The position numbers and the translations under genes are program-made. 64,000 bases of DNA, taken from assembly GCF_027497355.1 (NCBI RefSeq), contig NZ_CP114909.1:1984001-2048000 (forward strand), written 5' to 3'. The number at the start of each line of letters is the position of its first letter. Position 1 is the first letter of the stretch. The notes under the pieces are model-generated. The model was not told where the DNA came from, made no database searches, and worked only from the letters and a program-made list of their open reading frames with translations. This document shows positions 16,364-25,531 of the stretch, piece after piece. This DNA comes from Micromonospora sp. WMMA1947. GTDB taxonomy: Bacteria > Actinomycetota > Actinomycetes > Mycobacteriales > Micromonosporaceae.

Positions 16364-17974
16364 TCACGAGCCCTGGACCACGATCTCCTGGACGCCGAGC
16401 TTCCAGGTGTTGCCGTTGTCCTTCACCGGCAGCTTGGTGATCCAGAACAGCAGGTACTGGTACTTCTGGTCCGGCTCGAAGGCGTTGAAGATCATCTTTG
16501 TGCCGCCGTCCTCGTTCGCCGGCCCGATCATCGTCGAGTAGGCGTTGACGAGCTGCTTGTCACCGGAGGACGTGGACGGGAAGTCGCCGCGGGTGCCGGC
16601 GCGCAACTCGACGGTGGCGCCGGTGGCCGAGAGCGTGGCCTCCAACTGCTTGACCGAGTGCGGGGCGCCCAGGTCGATCCAGACGCCCATGCCCTTCTTG
16701 ATGCCGCCGAACTTGGCGTTCGTCCGGTAGGTGTTGGTCTCCCAGCCCTCGTCGTCGTCCCCGTCGATGACCTTCTCGGCGTTGCGCACCTCGGCGCGGT
16801 CGCCGTCCGGGTCGATGATCCGTACGGCCTCGATGGTGAGCTTGCGGACCTGCGCGGCGGGTTCGGTCCCGCCCCCGGTCGCCGGCGCGCTGTTCGACGG
16901 CTGGGCGACCGGCTCCTTGTCGCCGTCGTCGCCACCACCGAGCGCGTTGATGCCGATGAGCAGCCCGACCAGGGCCACCGCCAGCAGGCCGGCGATGCCG
17001 ATGGCGACCTTGCGGCCGCCGGCCGCGGCCAGCGGGGAGGGCTCCTCGCCGGGGTCGGCGGCGAAGCGCAGCGGGCCGGCCTGCTCCAGGAACTGCTCGT
17101 CCGCCGGGATGTCGAGCCGGCTCAACTCGGCGGCCAGCACGTCCGACGACGGCGGGGGGATCTCCGAGTCGAGCAGATCCATGGTGAGGTCGTCGAGGTA
17201 GGCCGGCACACCGGCGCGCATCTGCCGGGGCGCGGCGATGGCACCGCCGGCGTCCCGTACGGCGTCCGGCAGAGCGGCGCGGCCGTGCCCGGCGGTGGCG
17301 CCGTGCAGCGGGGCCTCGCCGTGCGGCCAGTGCCCGGTGAGGGCGAAGTAGAGCACCCCGCCGACCGCCCGCAGGTCGTTCTCCTGGCTGTCCGCCCCGT
17401 CGGTACGCGCGTCGGCGAGCACCACCCGGCCGTCGTCGCTGATCATGACGGTGCCGGGGTGGAGGTTGCCGTGCACCATGCCGGTGGCGTGCACGGCGGC
17501 GAGGGCACTGGCGACGGCGTTGCCGATCGCGGTGGCCCGGGCCGGGTCCAGCGGCCCGTCGGCGGCGACCATCTCGCGCAGCGACTGCCCGTCGACCCAC
17601 TCGCGGACCACGTAGGCCCGGTCGTCCTCGTCGATCGCGTCGTAGACGCCGACCAGGTTCGGGTGGATGACGCGGCTCGCGGCGACCGCGGCCTGGAGCA
17701 TCTCGGTGGCGGAGTCGCCACCCGGGTAGCGGAGGACCACGGCGACGGGACGGCGGAGCACCACGTCGACACCGCGCCAGACCAGCCGGCCCGCGCTGTC
17801 GTTGTTGATGTGCTCGACCAGTTCGTACCGCTCGGCGAGCAGCTCACCGACCGTGGGAGCACCGAAGGTCACGACCGCAGGAGAGGTCTCCTCCGCTTCC
17901 TGACCCTCGCCGACCTGGGTCACCCGTCCTCCCTCGGTGATCGCGTCGATCGATGGACCCGTGCTGCTGGGCAT
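16364..17974 (-). CDS. Membrane pseudokinase with extracellular discoidin-like domain (MviN C-terminal half homologue)
   Basis: Protein of 536 aa. Residues ~45-290 have a Ser/Thr kinase fold without the catalytic residues: the VAIK lysine is missing (VAVVLRY), HRD is HGN (MVHGNLHPGTV) and DFG is ADA (VVLADARTDG). One transmembrane segment (AIGIAGLLAVALVGLLIGI) lies near residue 350. The outer part (about 390-536) resembles an F5/8 type C (discoidin) sugar-binding domain (VWIDLGAPHSVKQLEATL). In mycobacteria this whole module is fused to MurJ/MviN (Rv3910), where the pseudokinase, phosphorylated by PknB, recruits FhaA. Here murJ is a separate gene directly upstream. Confidence 0.88.
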   Translation of the reverse strand: MPSSTGPSIDAITEGGRVTQVGEGQEAEETSPAVVTFGAPTVGELLAERYELVEHINNDSAGRLVWRGVDVVLRRPVAVVLRYPGGDSATEMLQAAVAASRVIHPNLVGVYDAIDEDDRAYVVREWVDGQSLREMVAADGPLDPARATAIGNAVASALAAVHATGMVHGNLHPGTVMISDDGRVVLADARTDGADSQENDLRAVGGVLYFALTGHWPHGEAPLHGATAGHGRAALPDAVRDAGGAIAAPRQMRAGVPAYLDDLTMDLLDSEIPPPSSDVLAAELSRLDIPADEQFLEQAGPLRFAADPGEEPSPLAAAGGRKVAIGIAGLLAVALVGLLIGINALGGGDDGDKEPVAQPSNSAPATGGGTEPAAQVRKLTIEAVRIIDPDGDRAEVRNAEKVIDGDDDEGWETNTYRTNAKFGGIKKGMGVWIDLGAPHSVKQLEATLSATGATVELRAGTRGDFPSTSSGDKQLVNAYSTMIGPANEDGGTKMIFNAFEPDQKYQYLLFWITKLPVKDNGNTWKLGVQEIVVQGS

Positions 17975-18383
17975 GTGGCTTCCCGCTCTGCCTTCGGTGG
18001 AACGGCCGCGGTGTCGACACCCGCGTCGATCCCGGTCGTACCCGTCGAGAGCGACCTTACCCGGGATGCCCGGTTCTCCGACATGTCATCTTCCCGCTGT
18101 GACCGGCCGGAAGGCCAGTCGCCGCGGGCCCCGGCCGGGTCACCCGCCCACCCGGCGGGCGAGCCGGACACGCACCGCCAATCTAGAGGTTGACGGCAAG
18201 GAGGCGGCACAGGGGCGTACCGGTGCGGCGGCGGGGAGGTTTTCCCCGCCCCGGCCTGCGCTCCCTCGTCCGTACGGTTGGTTGTCCACAGGCCGAGAGG
18301 CCCAGTGGACGGGGAAATTCCAAGTTATCCACAGCCGTATCCCCAGCCTGGTGATCCTCGTTCACCGTCGGTCACCGAGGCGG
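17975..18383. other. Non-coding gap between murJ and the pseudokinase gene, with two DnaA boxes
   Basis: No gene is seen. The stretch must hold the promoter of the minus-strand pseudokinase-sigM-anti-sigma run and contains TTGTCCACA (18282-18290) and TTATCCACA (18325-18333), 43 bp apart on the plus strand. Confidence 0.6.
18282..18333 (+). promoter_or_regulatory. Pair of DnaA boxes
   Basis: TTGTCCACA at 18282-18290 and TTATCCACA at 18325-18333, both perfect nonamers in the same orientation, just downstream of the murJ stop. They may titrate DnaA or tie pseudokinase/sigM expression to replication. Confidence 0.5.
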
Positions 18384-20132
18384 TCAACGCCCGAGGCGCC
18401 GCCGGACCATCCCGACCACCTCGGTGATCTCGCCGATCCGCAGCACCATCGCGAGCCCGAGGTAGGTCGCGCCGATCGCCGCTCCGCCGATCACCAACTG
18501 GACCGCGGCGGCGAGCCAGCTCAGGTCCGCCGGGTCGCCGGGGAGCACCGCGACCACGAGCAGGCCGACCAGCGCGGCGCCGATCGCCGCCACGACCACC
18601 CGGCCGAGCGTCCGCATGATCCCGCCGAGCCCGATCCGGCCCACCCGGGGCCGCAGCAGCATCGCCGAGATGATCGCCGCCGCCAGGTACGACACGGCGT
18701 TGCCGAGCATCATCCCGGCCGCCGCGAACGTGTTCGAGAAGATCAGGAACAGGCCCACCTGGAGCAGGACGCGCAGCGCCACCACCGGAATGTTGATCAG
18801 AGCCGGGGTACGGGTGTCCGGCAGCGCGTAGAACGCGAAGGTGAACAGCTGGCTGACCGCGAACGGCACCAGGCCGATCGCCGCCACCAGCAGCACCGTC
18901 GAGGTGGCCACCGCGTTGTCGCCGGTGAACGCGCCGTACCGGAACACCACCACCGAGATCGGGGCGGCCAGCACCGCGTAGCAGACCGCGATGGGCGCGA
19001 GCACCGCGGTGACCATCCGGGTGCCCCGGGACAGGTCGGCGGTGACGTCGTGGAAGCGGTTCTCGGCCGCGGCCGCGCTCATCCGCGGCATCAGCGCGGT
19101 GATGATCGAGACGGCGATGATGCCGTGCGCCATCATCAGCAGCAGGAAGACGTTGTTGTAGATCAGCAGGCCGGCGTTCTCGCCGTCCCCGCCGGTGGCC
19201 CGGTTGAGCAGGTTGACCACCACGAAGAGGCCGAGCTGGTTGACCGCGACGTAGCAGAACATCCAGGCGCCGAGCCGGGCCAGCTCGCGCAGCCCCAGCT
19301 CGCGGAAGTCGAACCGCGCCTTCCACCGGAAGCCGACCTTGCGCAGCGCGGGCAGCAGGCCGATCGCCTGCACCGCCACGCCCAGCAGGGTGCCGCCGCC
19401 GACCAGCAGGATCCGGTCCCAGCCCACCTCGCCGGGCGGCAGCGCCTTCGCGCTGTAGACGACGATGTACAGGCCGAACGTGCAGATGGACACGATGTTG
19501 TTGAGGATCGGCGCCCACATGGGGGCGGCGAAGTGCCCTCGGGTGTTCAGCACCGCGGCGATCAGCGCGCTGATGCCGGTGAAGAACAGCATCGGCAGCA
19601 TCAGGTACGACAGCCGGGTGACGAGCGTGGTGTACGCCGGGTCGTCGCTGCCGGCCGCGTACAGGGCGGTAAGTACCGGCGCCAGCACCACAGCGATCAG
19701 CGCGGTGGCGGCGAGGGCCAGCACCGCGAGGGTCAGCAGGCGCTGCGCGTACGCCTCACCCCGGTCCGCGTCGATCTTGCGCCGGCGGACCAGCACCGGC
19801 ACCAGGACGCTCGTCAGCACGCCGCCGAGCAGGAACTCGTAGACCTGGTTGGGCAGGAACTGCGCGGTGGTGAACGCGTCGCCGACCATGGTGCCGAGCG
19901 CGGCGCCGATCATCAGGTTGCGGATGAACCCCGTACCCCGGCTCACCAGGCTGCCGATGGCCATCACCGCGCTGTTCGCCGCGGCGCTGGTCTCGGCGAC
20001 CACCTCCTGCGGCGGCGCGACGGCCTCGACGCCGGGCTGGTTCAGCGGCTCGGCGGAGATGAAGGTGGCGCCGTCGTCCGGCGGCAGGCCGCCGCCGTGC
20101 GCGTTCGCGCTGCGGTAGAGCCCGCCGCTCAT
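18384..20132 (-). CDS. murJ: MurJ/MviN lipid II flippase
   Basis: Flips the peptidoglycan precursor lipid II across the cytoplasmic membrane. The 582-aa protein has about 14 hydrophobic segments. The conserved start of the fold is SLVSRGTGFIRNLMIGAALG, and DAFTTAQFLPNQVYEFLLGG with later RLSYLMLPMLFFTG and ALPDTRTPALI match MviN proteins. Residues 1-50 are a charged cytosolic lead. It ends just after the last membrane helix (MVRRRLGR), without the fused pseudokinase found in mycobacteria. Divergent from the tRNA nucleotidyltransferase across 133 bp. Confidence 0.93.
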   Translation of the reverse strand: MSGGLYRSANAHGGGLPPDDGATFISAEPLNQPGVEAVAPPQEVVAETSAAANSAVMAIGSLVSRGTGFIRNLMIGAALGTMVGDAFTTAQFLPNQVYEFLLGGVLTSVLVPVLVRRRKIDADRGEAYAQRLLTLAVLALAATALIAVVLAPVLTALYAAGSDDPAYTTLVTRLSYLMLPMLFFTGISALIAAVLNTRGHFAAPMWAPILNNIVSICTFGLYIVVYSAKALPPGEVGWDRILLVGGGTLLGVAVQAIGLLPALRKVGFRWKARFDFRELGLRELARLGAWMFCYVAVNQLGLFVVVNLLNRATGGDGENAGLLIYNNVFLLLMMAHGIIAVSIITALMPRMSAAAAENRFHDVTADLSRGTRMVTAVLAPIAVCYAVLAAPISVVVFRYGAFTGDNAVATSTVLLVAAIGLVPFAVSQLFTFAFYALPDTRTPALINIPVVALRVLLQVGLFLIFSNTFAAAGMMLGNAVSYLAAAIISAMLLRPRVGRIGLGGIMRTLGRVVVAAIGAALVGLLVVAVLPGDPADLSWLAAAVQLVIGGAAIGATYLGLAMVLRIGEITEVVGMVRRRLGR

Positions 20133-20265
20133 CTACCAGCCTCCAAGGGGTACGTGGCAAACCGGGCCCGGCCGGCCCCGCCCAACCGGAACCTTAGTCA
20201 ACCCGGGCCCGTTACCCGCGCCCGGCGCGGTCGATCCACCTCCGGCCCGATAGGCTGGCGATCCC

Positions 20266-21726
20266 ATGTCCGAAGCCTCCGCCTCCCACGCCGCCGACCG
20301 CCGCGAACTGACCGCCGCGCAGCGCAACGCCGTCGCCGAACTGCTCCGAGTCTCGCCGGTCGCCGACGAGCTGGGCCGGCGCTTCGCCCGGGCCGGTCAC
20401 GAACTGCACCTGGTGGGCGGATCCGTCCGCGACGCGCTGCTCGGCCGGCTCGGCAACGACCTCGACTTCTGCACCGACGCCCACCCGGACGACACCATCA
20501 AGGTCATTCGCGGCTGGGCGGAGTCGATCTGGGAGACCGGACGCGAGTTCGGCACCATCGCCTGCCAGCGCGACGGCCTCAACCTGGAGATCACCACGTT
20601 CCGCGCGGAGGTCTACGACCAGGTCAGCCGCAACCCGGTGGTGCAGTACGGCACGAGCCTGACCGAAGACCTCAAGCGCCGCGACTTCACCGTCAACGCG
20701 ATGGCGGTCAGCCTTCCCGACCACCGGTTCACCGACCCGTACGGCGGGCTGGCCGACCTGGCCGCCAAGATCATTCGTACCCCCGGGACGCCGCAGGAGT
20801 CGTTCCGCGACGACCCCCTGCGGATGCTGCGCGCGGCCCGGTTCGCCGCCCAGCTCCGCTTCGCCGTCCACCCGGACGTCCGCGCGGCGATGACCGAGAT
20901 GGCCACGGACCTGGACCGGATCACGGCCGAGCGGATCCGGGACGAGTTCACCAAGCTGCTCTGCGGCGCCGACCCGATCACCGGGCTGCGCCTGCTCGTC
21001 GACACCGGGCTGGCCGAGCGCTTCCTGCCCGAGCTGACCGGCCTGAAGCTCACCATCGACGAGCACGCCCAGCACAAGGACGTCTACGAGCACACGCTCA
21101 CAGTGGTCAGCAACGCCATGTCGCTGGAGTCCGACGGCTGCGACTTCGTGCTGCGGATGGCCGCGCTCATGCACGACGTCGGCAAGCCGGCCACCAAGGC
21201 GGTCGGCGCGGACGGCCGGGTCAGCTTCCACCACCACGAGGTGGTCGGCGCCCGGCTGACCAAGAACCGGATGAAGGCGATGCGCTACTCCAAGGAGATC
21301 ACCTCCCAGGTGGTCAAGCTGGTCGGGCTGCACCTGCGCTTCTACGGGTACGGCCGGGGCGAGTGGACCGACTCGGCGGTGCGCCGGTACGTCACCGACG
21401 CCGGTGACCTGCTGTCCCGGCTGCACAAGCTGACCCGGTCCGACTGCACCACCCGCAACCGGCGCAAGGCCGCGCAGCTCGCGGCCGACTACGACGCGCT
21501 GGAGGAGCGGATCGCCCGGATCGCCGCCGAGGAGGACCTGGCCCGGGTACGGCCCGACCTGGACGGCAACGCGATCATGGAGCTGCTCGGCGTACCGCCG
21601 GGGCCGGTGGTCGGTCGCGCCTGGCAGTACCTCAAGGAGTTGCGCCTGGAGCGCGGGCCGCTGGACCGCGACGAGGCCGAGGCGGAGCTGCTGCGCTGGG
21701 CGCGCGACGAGGGCATCACCGGCTGA
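20266..21726 (+). CDS. cca: CCA tRNA nucleotidyltransferase
   Basis: Class II nucleotidyltransferase of 486 aa that adds or repairs the 3' CCA of tRNA. Motif A region LVGGSVRDALLGRLGNDLDFCTDAHP carries the GG/RDxxxxR and DxD elements; KRRDFTVNAMAV and RDDPLRMLRAARFAAQL are motifs B-D. A metal-binding HD domain follows (AALMHDVGKPATK, with FHHHEVVGARL). Actinobacterial members are often labelled PcnA (Rv3907c-like), but the CCA-adding role is the better-founded call. ATG start. In relatives it is adjacent to murJ as here. Confidence 0.93.
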   Translation: MSEASASHAADRRELTAAQRNAVAELLRVSPVADELGRRFARAGHELHLVGGSVRDALLGRLGNDLDFCTDAHPDDTIKVIRGWAESIWETGREFGTIACQRDGLNLEITTFRAEVYDQVSRNPVVQYGTSLTEDLKRRDFTVNAMAVSLPDHRFTDPYGGLADLAAKIIRTPGTPQESFRDDPLRMLRAARFAAQLRFAVHPDVRAAMTEMATDLDRITAERIRDEFTKLLCGADPITGLRLLVDTGLAERFLPELTGLKLTIDEHAQHKDVYEHTLTVVSNAMSLESDGCDFVLRMAALMHDVGKPATKAVGADGRVSFHHHEVVGARLTKNRMKAMRYSKEITSQVVKLVGLHLRFYGYGRGEWTDSAVRRYVTDAGDLLSRLHKLTRSDCTTRNRRKAAQLAADYDALEERIARIAAEEDLARVRPDLDGNAIMELLGVPPGPVVGRAWQYLKELRLERGPLDRDEAEAELLRWARDEGITG

Positions 21727-21903
21727 GACCGGCGTCCTTGATCTGACGACGATACGGCGGCGTGTCGACCGAACGGGTGACCCGTTCCGGTCGATGTCTC
21801 CCGCATGATGAGTCATCGGCAGCCGCCGAATCGACAGATGCGGCTGGTCCGATCTCATCCGCCCGTCCGCTCCGGACGGTCGCTTGACACGGGGAGTCAA
21901 TTC

Positions 21904-23940
21904 ATGACACGTCACGGCGGCCTGCGCCGCTCCGCGCTGGTGGGGATCGCCCTCACCAGCGCCACCTCCATCCTCTGCGCCACAGTCGCCGGGCCGGCCC
22001 TCGCCGACCCGAAGCGACCGTCGGTCCGCGGCGCCGGCACGGCCGAGGCGGTGCCCGGCCGGTACATCGTGGTCCTCAAGAAGGGCAAGACCCCTCCGGC
22101 CAAGGTGAAGTCCGCCGCGTCCGCGCTGGCCGGCGAGCACGGCGGCACCGTCCGCCGGGTCTTCGGCAAGGCGCTGAACGGCTACTCGGCCACCATGGAC
22201 GCCCGGCAGGCCGCGCGGCTCGCCGCCGACCCGGACGTCGAGTACGTCCAGCAGGTCCAGCGCTGGAGCACCGCCGGCACCCAGACCACCCCGCCGTGGG
22301 GCCTGGACCGGATCGACCAGCTCAAGACCCGGACCGACGGCAAGTACACCTACCCGGCCACCGGCGCCGGGGTGACCGCGTACGTGATCGACACCGGCAT
22401 CGACATCGACCACCAGGACTTCGACGGGCGGGCCCGCAACGGCTACGACGCGGTCGAGCAGGACAACGTCGCGCAGGACTGCGACGGGCACGGCACCCAC
22501 GTGGCGGGCACTATCGGCGGCACGACGTACGGCGTCGCCAAGGGCGTCGACCTGGTCGCCGTCCGGGTGCTCAACTGCGACGGCGCGGGCGACACCGAGC
22601 AGGTGATCGCCGGCATCGAGTGGGTCACCGCCAACGCCACCGGGCCGTCCGTGGCGAACATGAGCCTCGGCGTCGACCGGGTCGACCAGGCCGTGAACGA
22701 CGCGGTCACCCGCTCGATCGCCTCCGGCATCACCTACGCGGTCGCCGCCGGCAACAGCATGCAGGACGCCTGCGCCTCCTCCCCGGCGAGCGTGCCCGCC
22801 GCCATCACCGTCGGCGCCACCGACCGGGTCGACATGCGCGCCTGGTTCTCCAACTACGGCCGCTGCCTGGACCTGTTCGCCCCCGGCACCGGCATCGTCT
22901 CGGCCAAGGCCGGCACCAGCGCCGGCACCGAGTCGATGAGCGGCACGTCGATGGCGTCCCCGCACGTGGCGGGCGCCGCCGCACTGCTGCTGGAGGAGCA
23001 CCCGGGCTGGTCGCCGCAGCAGGTGCGGGACTCGGTCGTGACCACCGGCATCGGCGGCGCGGTGCACGACATCATGGGCTCCACCGACCGGCTGCTGCAC
23101 ATCGGCTCGGCCGTGACGGCGCGCGGCTCGTACGGGCTCAAGGCCCGGGTCAACGGCCGGTACGTCACCGCGGAGAGTGCCGGGACGAAGCCGCTGATCG
23201 CCCGGGGCACCGCCATCGGCGCCTGGGAGAAGTACGACGTGGTCGACGCCGGCGGAGGGCTGTTCGGCCTGCGGGCGCGGGTCACGAACAAGTTCGTCAC
23301 GGCGGAGAGTGCCGGCGCGAAGCCGCTGATCGCCCGCGCGGCCACCATCGGCGCCTGGGAGAAGTTCCAGATCATCGACAACACCGACGGCACGATCAGC
23401 CTGAAGGCGGCGATCAACGGCAGGTACGTCACCGCGCCGAGCGCCACCTCCCCGCTGATCGCGAGCAAGACCGCGATCGGCACCGCCGAGAAGTTCGACT
23501 TCGACGCACCGGCGCCGCTCGTGAGCATCAAGTCGGTGGCCAGCGGCAAGTTCGTGACGGCGGAGAGCGCCGGGGCGAAGCCGCTGATCGCCCGCGCGGC
23601 GACGGTCGGCGCCTGGGAGAAGTACGAGCTGGTGAACGTCGGCGACGGTTTCGGCACCTTCGGCCTGAAGGCCCAGATCAACGGCAAGTTCGTGACGGCG
23701 GAGAGCGCCGGGGCGAAGCCGCTGATCGCCCGGGGCGCCTCGATCGGCGCGTGGGAGGGGATGTCGTTCCTCGACTACAACGCCGACGGCTCGGTCTACC
23801 TGTACGCGAACATCAACGAGAAGGCGGTCACCGCCGGCAGCGCCGGCACCAGCCAGCTCATCGCCGGCCGGACCATCGACTGGAACAGCCCGACCCTCGG
23901 TCTGGGTGCCGGCGAGAAGTTCGTCGTCGCCGTGCTCTGA
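21904..23940 (+). CDS. Secreted subtilisin-like serine protease with beta-trefoil-type C-terminal repeats
   Basis: Preproprotease of 678 aa. A signal peptide (about 1-35, ending GPALA) is followed by an I9 propeptide (YIVVLKKG...EYVQQVQ), then a peptidase S8 domain with Asp163 (VIDTGID), His196 (GHGTHVAG), oxyanion Asn284 (AAGNS) and Ser349 (GTSMASPHVAG). From about residue 404 there are six repeats of ~45 residues of the kind NGKFVTAESAGAKPLIARA...GAWEKY, resembling fascin-like or actin-crosslinking beta-trefoil domains that may bind carbohydrate or a cell surface. ATG with GGGGAG 9 bases upstream. Followed by a strong terminator. Confidence 0.93.
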   Translation: MTRHGGLRRSALVGIALTSATSILCATVAGPALADPKRPSVRGAGTAEAVPGRYIVVLKKGKTPPAKVKSAASALAGEHGGTVRRVFGKALNGYSATMDARQAARLAADPDVEYVQQVQRWSTAGTQTTPPWGLDRIDQLKTRTDGKYTYPATGAGVTAYVIDTGIDIDHQDFDGRARNGYDAVEQDNVAQDCDGHGTHVAGTIGGTTYGVAKGVDLVAVRVLNCDGAGDTEQVIAGIEWVTANATGPSVANMSLGVDRVDQAVNDAVTRSIASGITYAVAAGNSMQDACASSPASVPAAITVGATDRVDMRAWFSNYGRCLDLFAPGTGIVSAKAGTSAGTESMSGTSMASPHVAGAAALLLEEHPGWSPQQVRDSVVTTGIGGAVHDIMGSTDRLLHIGSAVTARGSYGLKARVNGRYVTAESAGTKPLIARGTAIGAWEKYDVVDAGGGLFGLRARVTNKFVTAESAGAKPLIARAATIGAWEKFQIIDNTDGTISLKAAINGRYVTAPSATSPLIASKTAIGTAEKFDFDAPAPLVSIKSVASGKFVTAESAGAKPLIARAATVGAWEKYELVNVGDGFGTFGLKAQINGKFVTAESAGAKPLIARGASIGAWEGMSFLDYNADGSVYLYANINEKAVTAGSAGTSQLIAGRTIDWNSPTLGLGAGEKFVVAVL

Positions 23941-23955
23941 CCCGTACCACAGCGC

Positions 23956-23993
23956 GACGCCCGCCGGCTCCCCGAGGGGAACCGGCGGGCGTC
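23956..23993. terminator. Bidirectional terminator between protease and flotillin genes
   Basis: Perfect 12-bp arms GACGCCCGCCGG (23956-23967) and complement (23982-23993) around a loop that itself pairs CCCC with GGGG. It lies between two convergent stops. Confidence 0.75.
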
Positions 23994-23997
23994 GTCG

Positions 23998-25506
23998 TCA
24001 CGGGGTGACGGTGGTGCCGTCCACGGTGGTCTTGCCGTTGTTCTGCGCGCTGCTGCCCAGCCGGGCCAGCAGGCCGGCCAGGTCGATGCCGGTCAGGTCG
24101 CTGCCGAGCTGCAGCCCCTGGGCGACGTTTCCGGCCACCGACTTGGTCAGCGACGACGCGCCGTCGGTGGAGATCACCGTCATCTTGTCGATCGCGCCGA
24201 TCGGGGCGCTGGCCGCGCCGACCACCTCGGGCAGCACCTTGACCAGCAGGTCCAGCACGGCCGCCTCGCCGTACGCGGCGAACGCCTCGGCCTTGCGGGC
24301 CATCGCGTCGGCCTCGGCCTGACCCTTGGCGAGGATGGCCGCGGCCTCGGCCTGGCCCTCCCGCTCGACCGCCTCGGCGATCGCAGAACGGCGACGCTGC
24401 TCGGCCTCACCCTCCTTGGCGCCCTCGATCGCGTTCGCCTCGGCCAGCGCGGCCCGGCGGGCCCGCTCGCCCTCACCGGTGAGGCGGGCCTGCTCGGCGG
24501 AGGCCTGCGCGGCCGCGATCGTAGCTTGGCGCTGCGCGTCGGCGTTGAGCACCGCCGCGTTACGGTTCGCCTCGGCCTCCTGCTCGACCTTGTACCGGGC
24601 GGCGTCGGCCGGCTTGCGCACCTCGGTGTCGAGCTGGCGCTGCTTCAGCTCGGCGTTGCGCTCGGCCACCTTCTGCTGCTCCGAGAGGATCGCCTGGTCC
24701 CGCTCGGCCTGCGCGAGCGGACCGGCCGCGGCCGACTTCGCCTTCGCCGCGTCGATCTCGGCCTGGATGCCGGCCTGCTTGAGCGCAAGGTTCCGGTTCG
24801 CCTCGGCGATCGCCTCCTCGGCGAGCAGCCGCTCCTGCTCGGCCTGCTGGCGGGCCCGCGCCTCGGCGATGGCCGCGTCCTTGAGCACCCGGGCCGCCTC
24901 CGGGCGGCCCAGGTCCTGGAGGTAGGAACCCTCGGCCAGGATGTCCTGGAGCTGGAACGTGTCGAGCACCAGGCCCTGGTTGGTCATCGAGTGCTCGGCC
25001 TCCTCGGCGACCGCGCTGGCGAACGCCGCCCGGTCCCGGATGATCTCCTCGACGGTGAGCCGCCCGACGATCGAGCGCAGCGCGCCGGCGAGCACCTCGC
25101 GGGTGAAGTTGTCGATCTCCTCCTGCTGGTTCAGGAAGCGCTGGGCGGCGGCGCGGATCGCGTCCTCGGTGCCGCCGACCTTCACGATCGCCACGCCGTG
25201 CAGCTCGGTGCGGATGCCCTGCTTGCTCACCGCGCCGCGGATGCTGACGTCGATCCGGCGGCTGGACAGGTCGAGCGACTGGAGCTTCTGCACCACCGGC
25301 AGCACGAACACCGAGGCGCCGAGCACGACCTTCTGCCCGGACATGTCGGTGGAGCGGGCTCCGTCGGCGGACTGGGTGGTGCGGCCCTTGCGGCCGGTGA
25401 CGATGAACGCCTGGTTCGGCCCGGCCACCTTGATCCGGGACAACACGAAGAGGACGAGGACGACGGCGAGGAGGACCGCGCCGCCGATGGCGACGAGCAG
25501 GGGCAT
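23998..25506 (-). CDS. Flotillin-family (SPFH) membrane scaffold protein
   Basis: Protein of 502 aa. An N-terminal membrane segment (residues 3-22) is followed by an SPFH/band 7 domain (about 30-200; AFIVTGRKG, VSKQGIRTELHGVAIVK) and a long Ala/Glu-rich coiled coil (about 200-420) with the flotillin pattern AEANRN... and EQEAEANRNAAVL. The C-terminus returns to a hydrophobic/Gly-rich stretch. Flotillins organise membrane microdomains and often act with NfeD-type proteins; the gene 25 bp upstream encodes one. ATG start. Confidence 0.9.
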   Translation of the reverse strand: MPLLVAIGGAVLLAVVLVLFVLSRIKVAGPNQAFIVTGRKGRTTQSADGARSTDMSGQKVVLGASVFVLPVVQKLQSLDLSSRRIDVSIRGAVSKQGIRTELHGVAIVKVGGTEDAIRAAAQRFLNQQEEIDNFTREVLAGALRSIVGRLTVEEIIRDRAAFASAVAEEAEHSMTNQGLVLDTFQLQDILAEGSYLQDLGRPEAARVLKDAAIAEARARQQAEQERLLAEEAIAEANRNLALKQAGIQAEIDAAKAKSAAAGPLAQAERDQAILSEQQKVAERNAELKQRQLDTEVRKPADAARYKVEQEAEANRNAAVLNADAQRQATIAAAQASAEQARLTGEGERARRAALAEANAIEGAKEGEAEQRRRSAIAEAVEREGQAEAAAILAKGQAEADAMARKAEAFAAYGEAAVLDLLVKVLPEVVGAASAPIGAIDKMTVISTDGASSLTKSVAGNVAQGLQLGSDLTGIDLAGLLARLGSSAQNNGKTTVDGTTVTP

Positions 25507-25531
25507 GGGGGTTCCCGTCTGTGTGGTGGTG

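Noticed and set aside
17937..21407. Open frame of 1156 codons on the plus strand
   Set aside because: It is antisense to the start of the pseudokinase gene and to murJ, and then out of frame with cca. Composition is His/Arg/Asp-rich shadow sequence typical of GC-rich genomes.
20212..23100. Open frame of 962 codons on the minus strand
   Set aside because: Antisense to cca and the subtilase, both of which have clear domains in their own frames.
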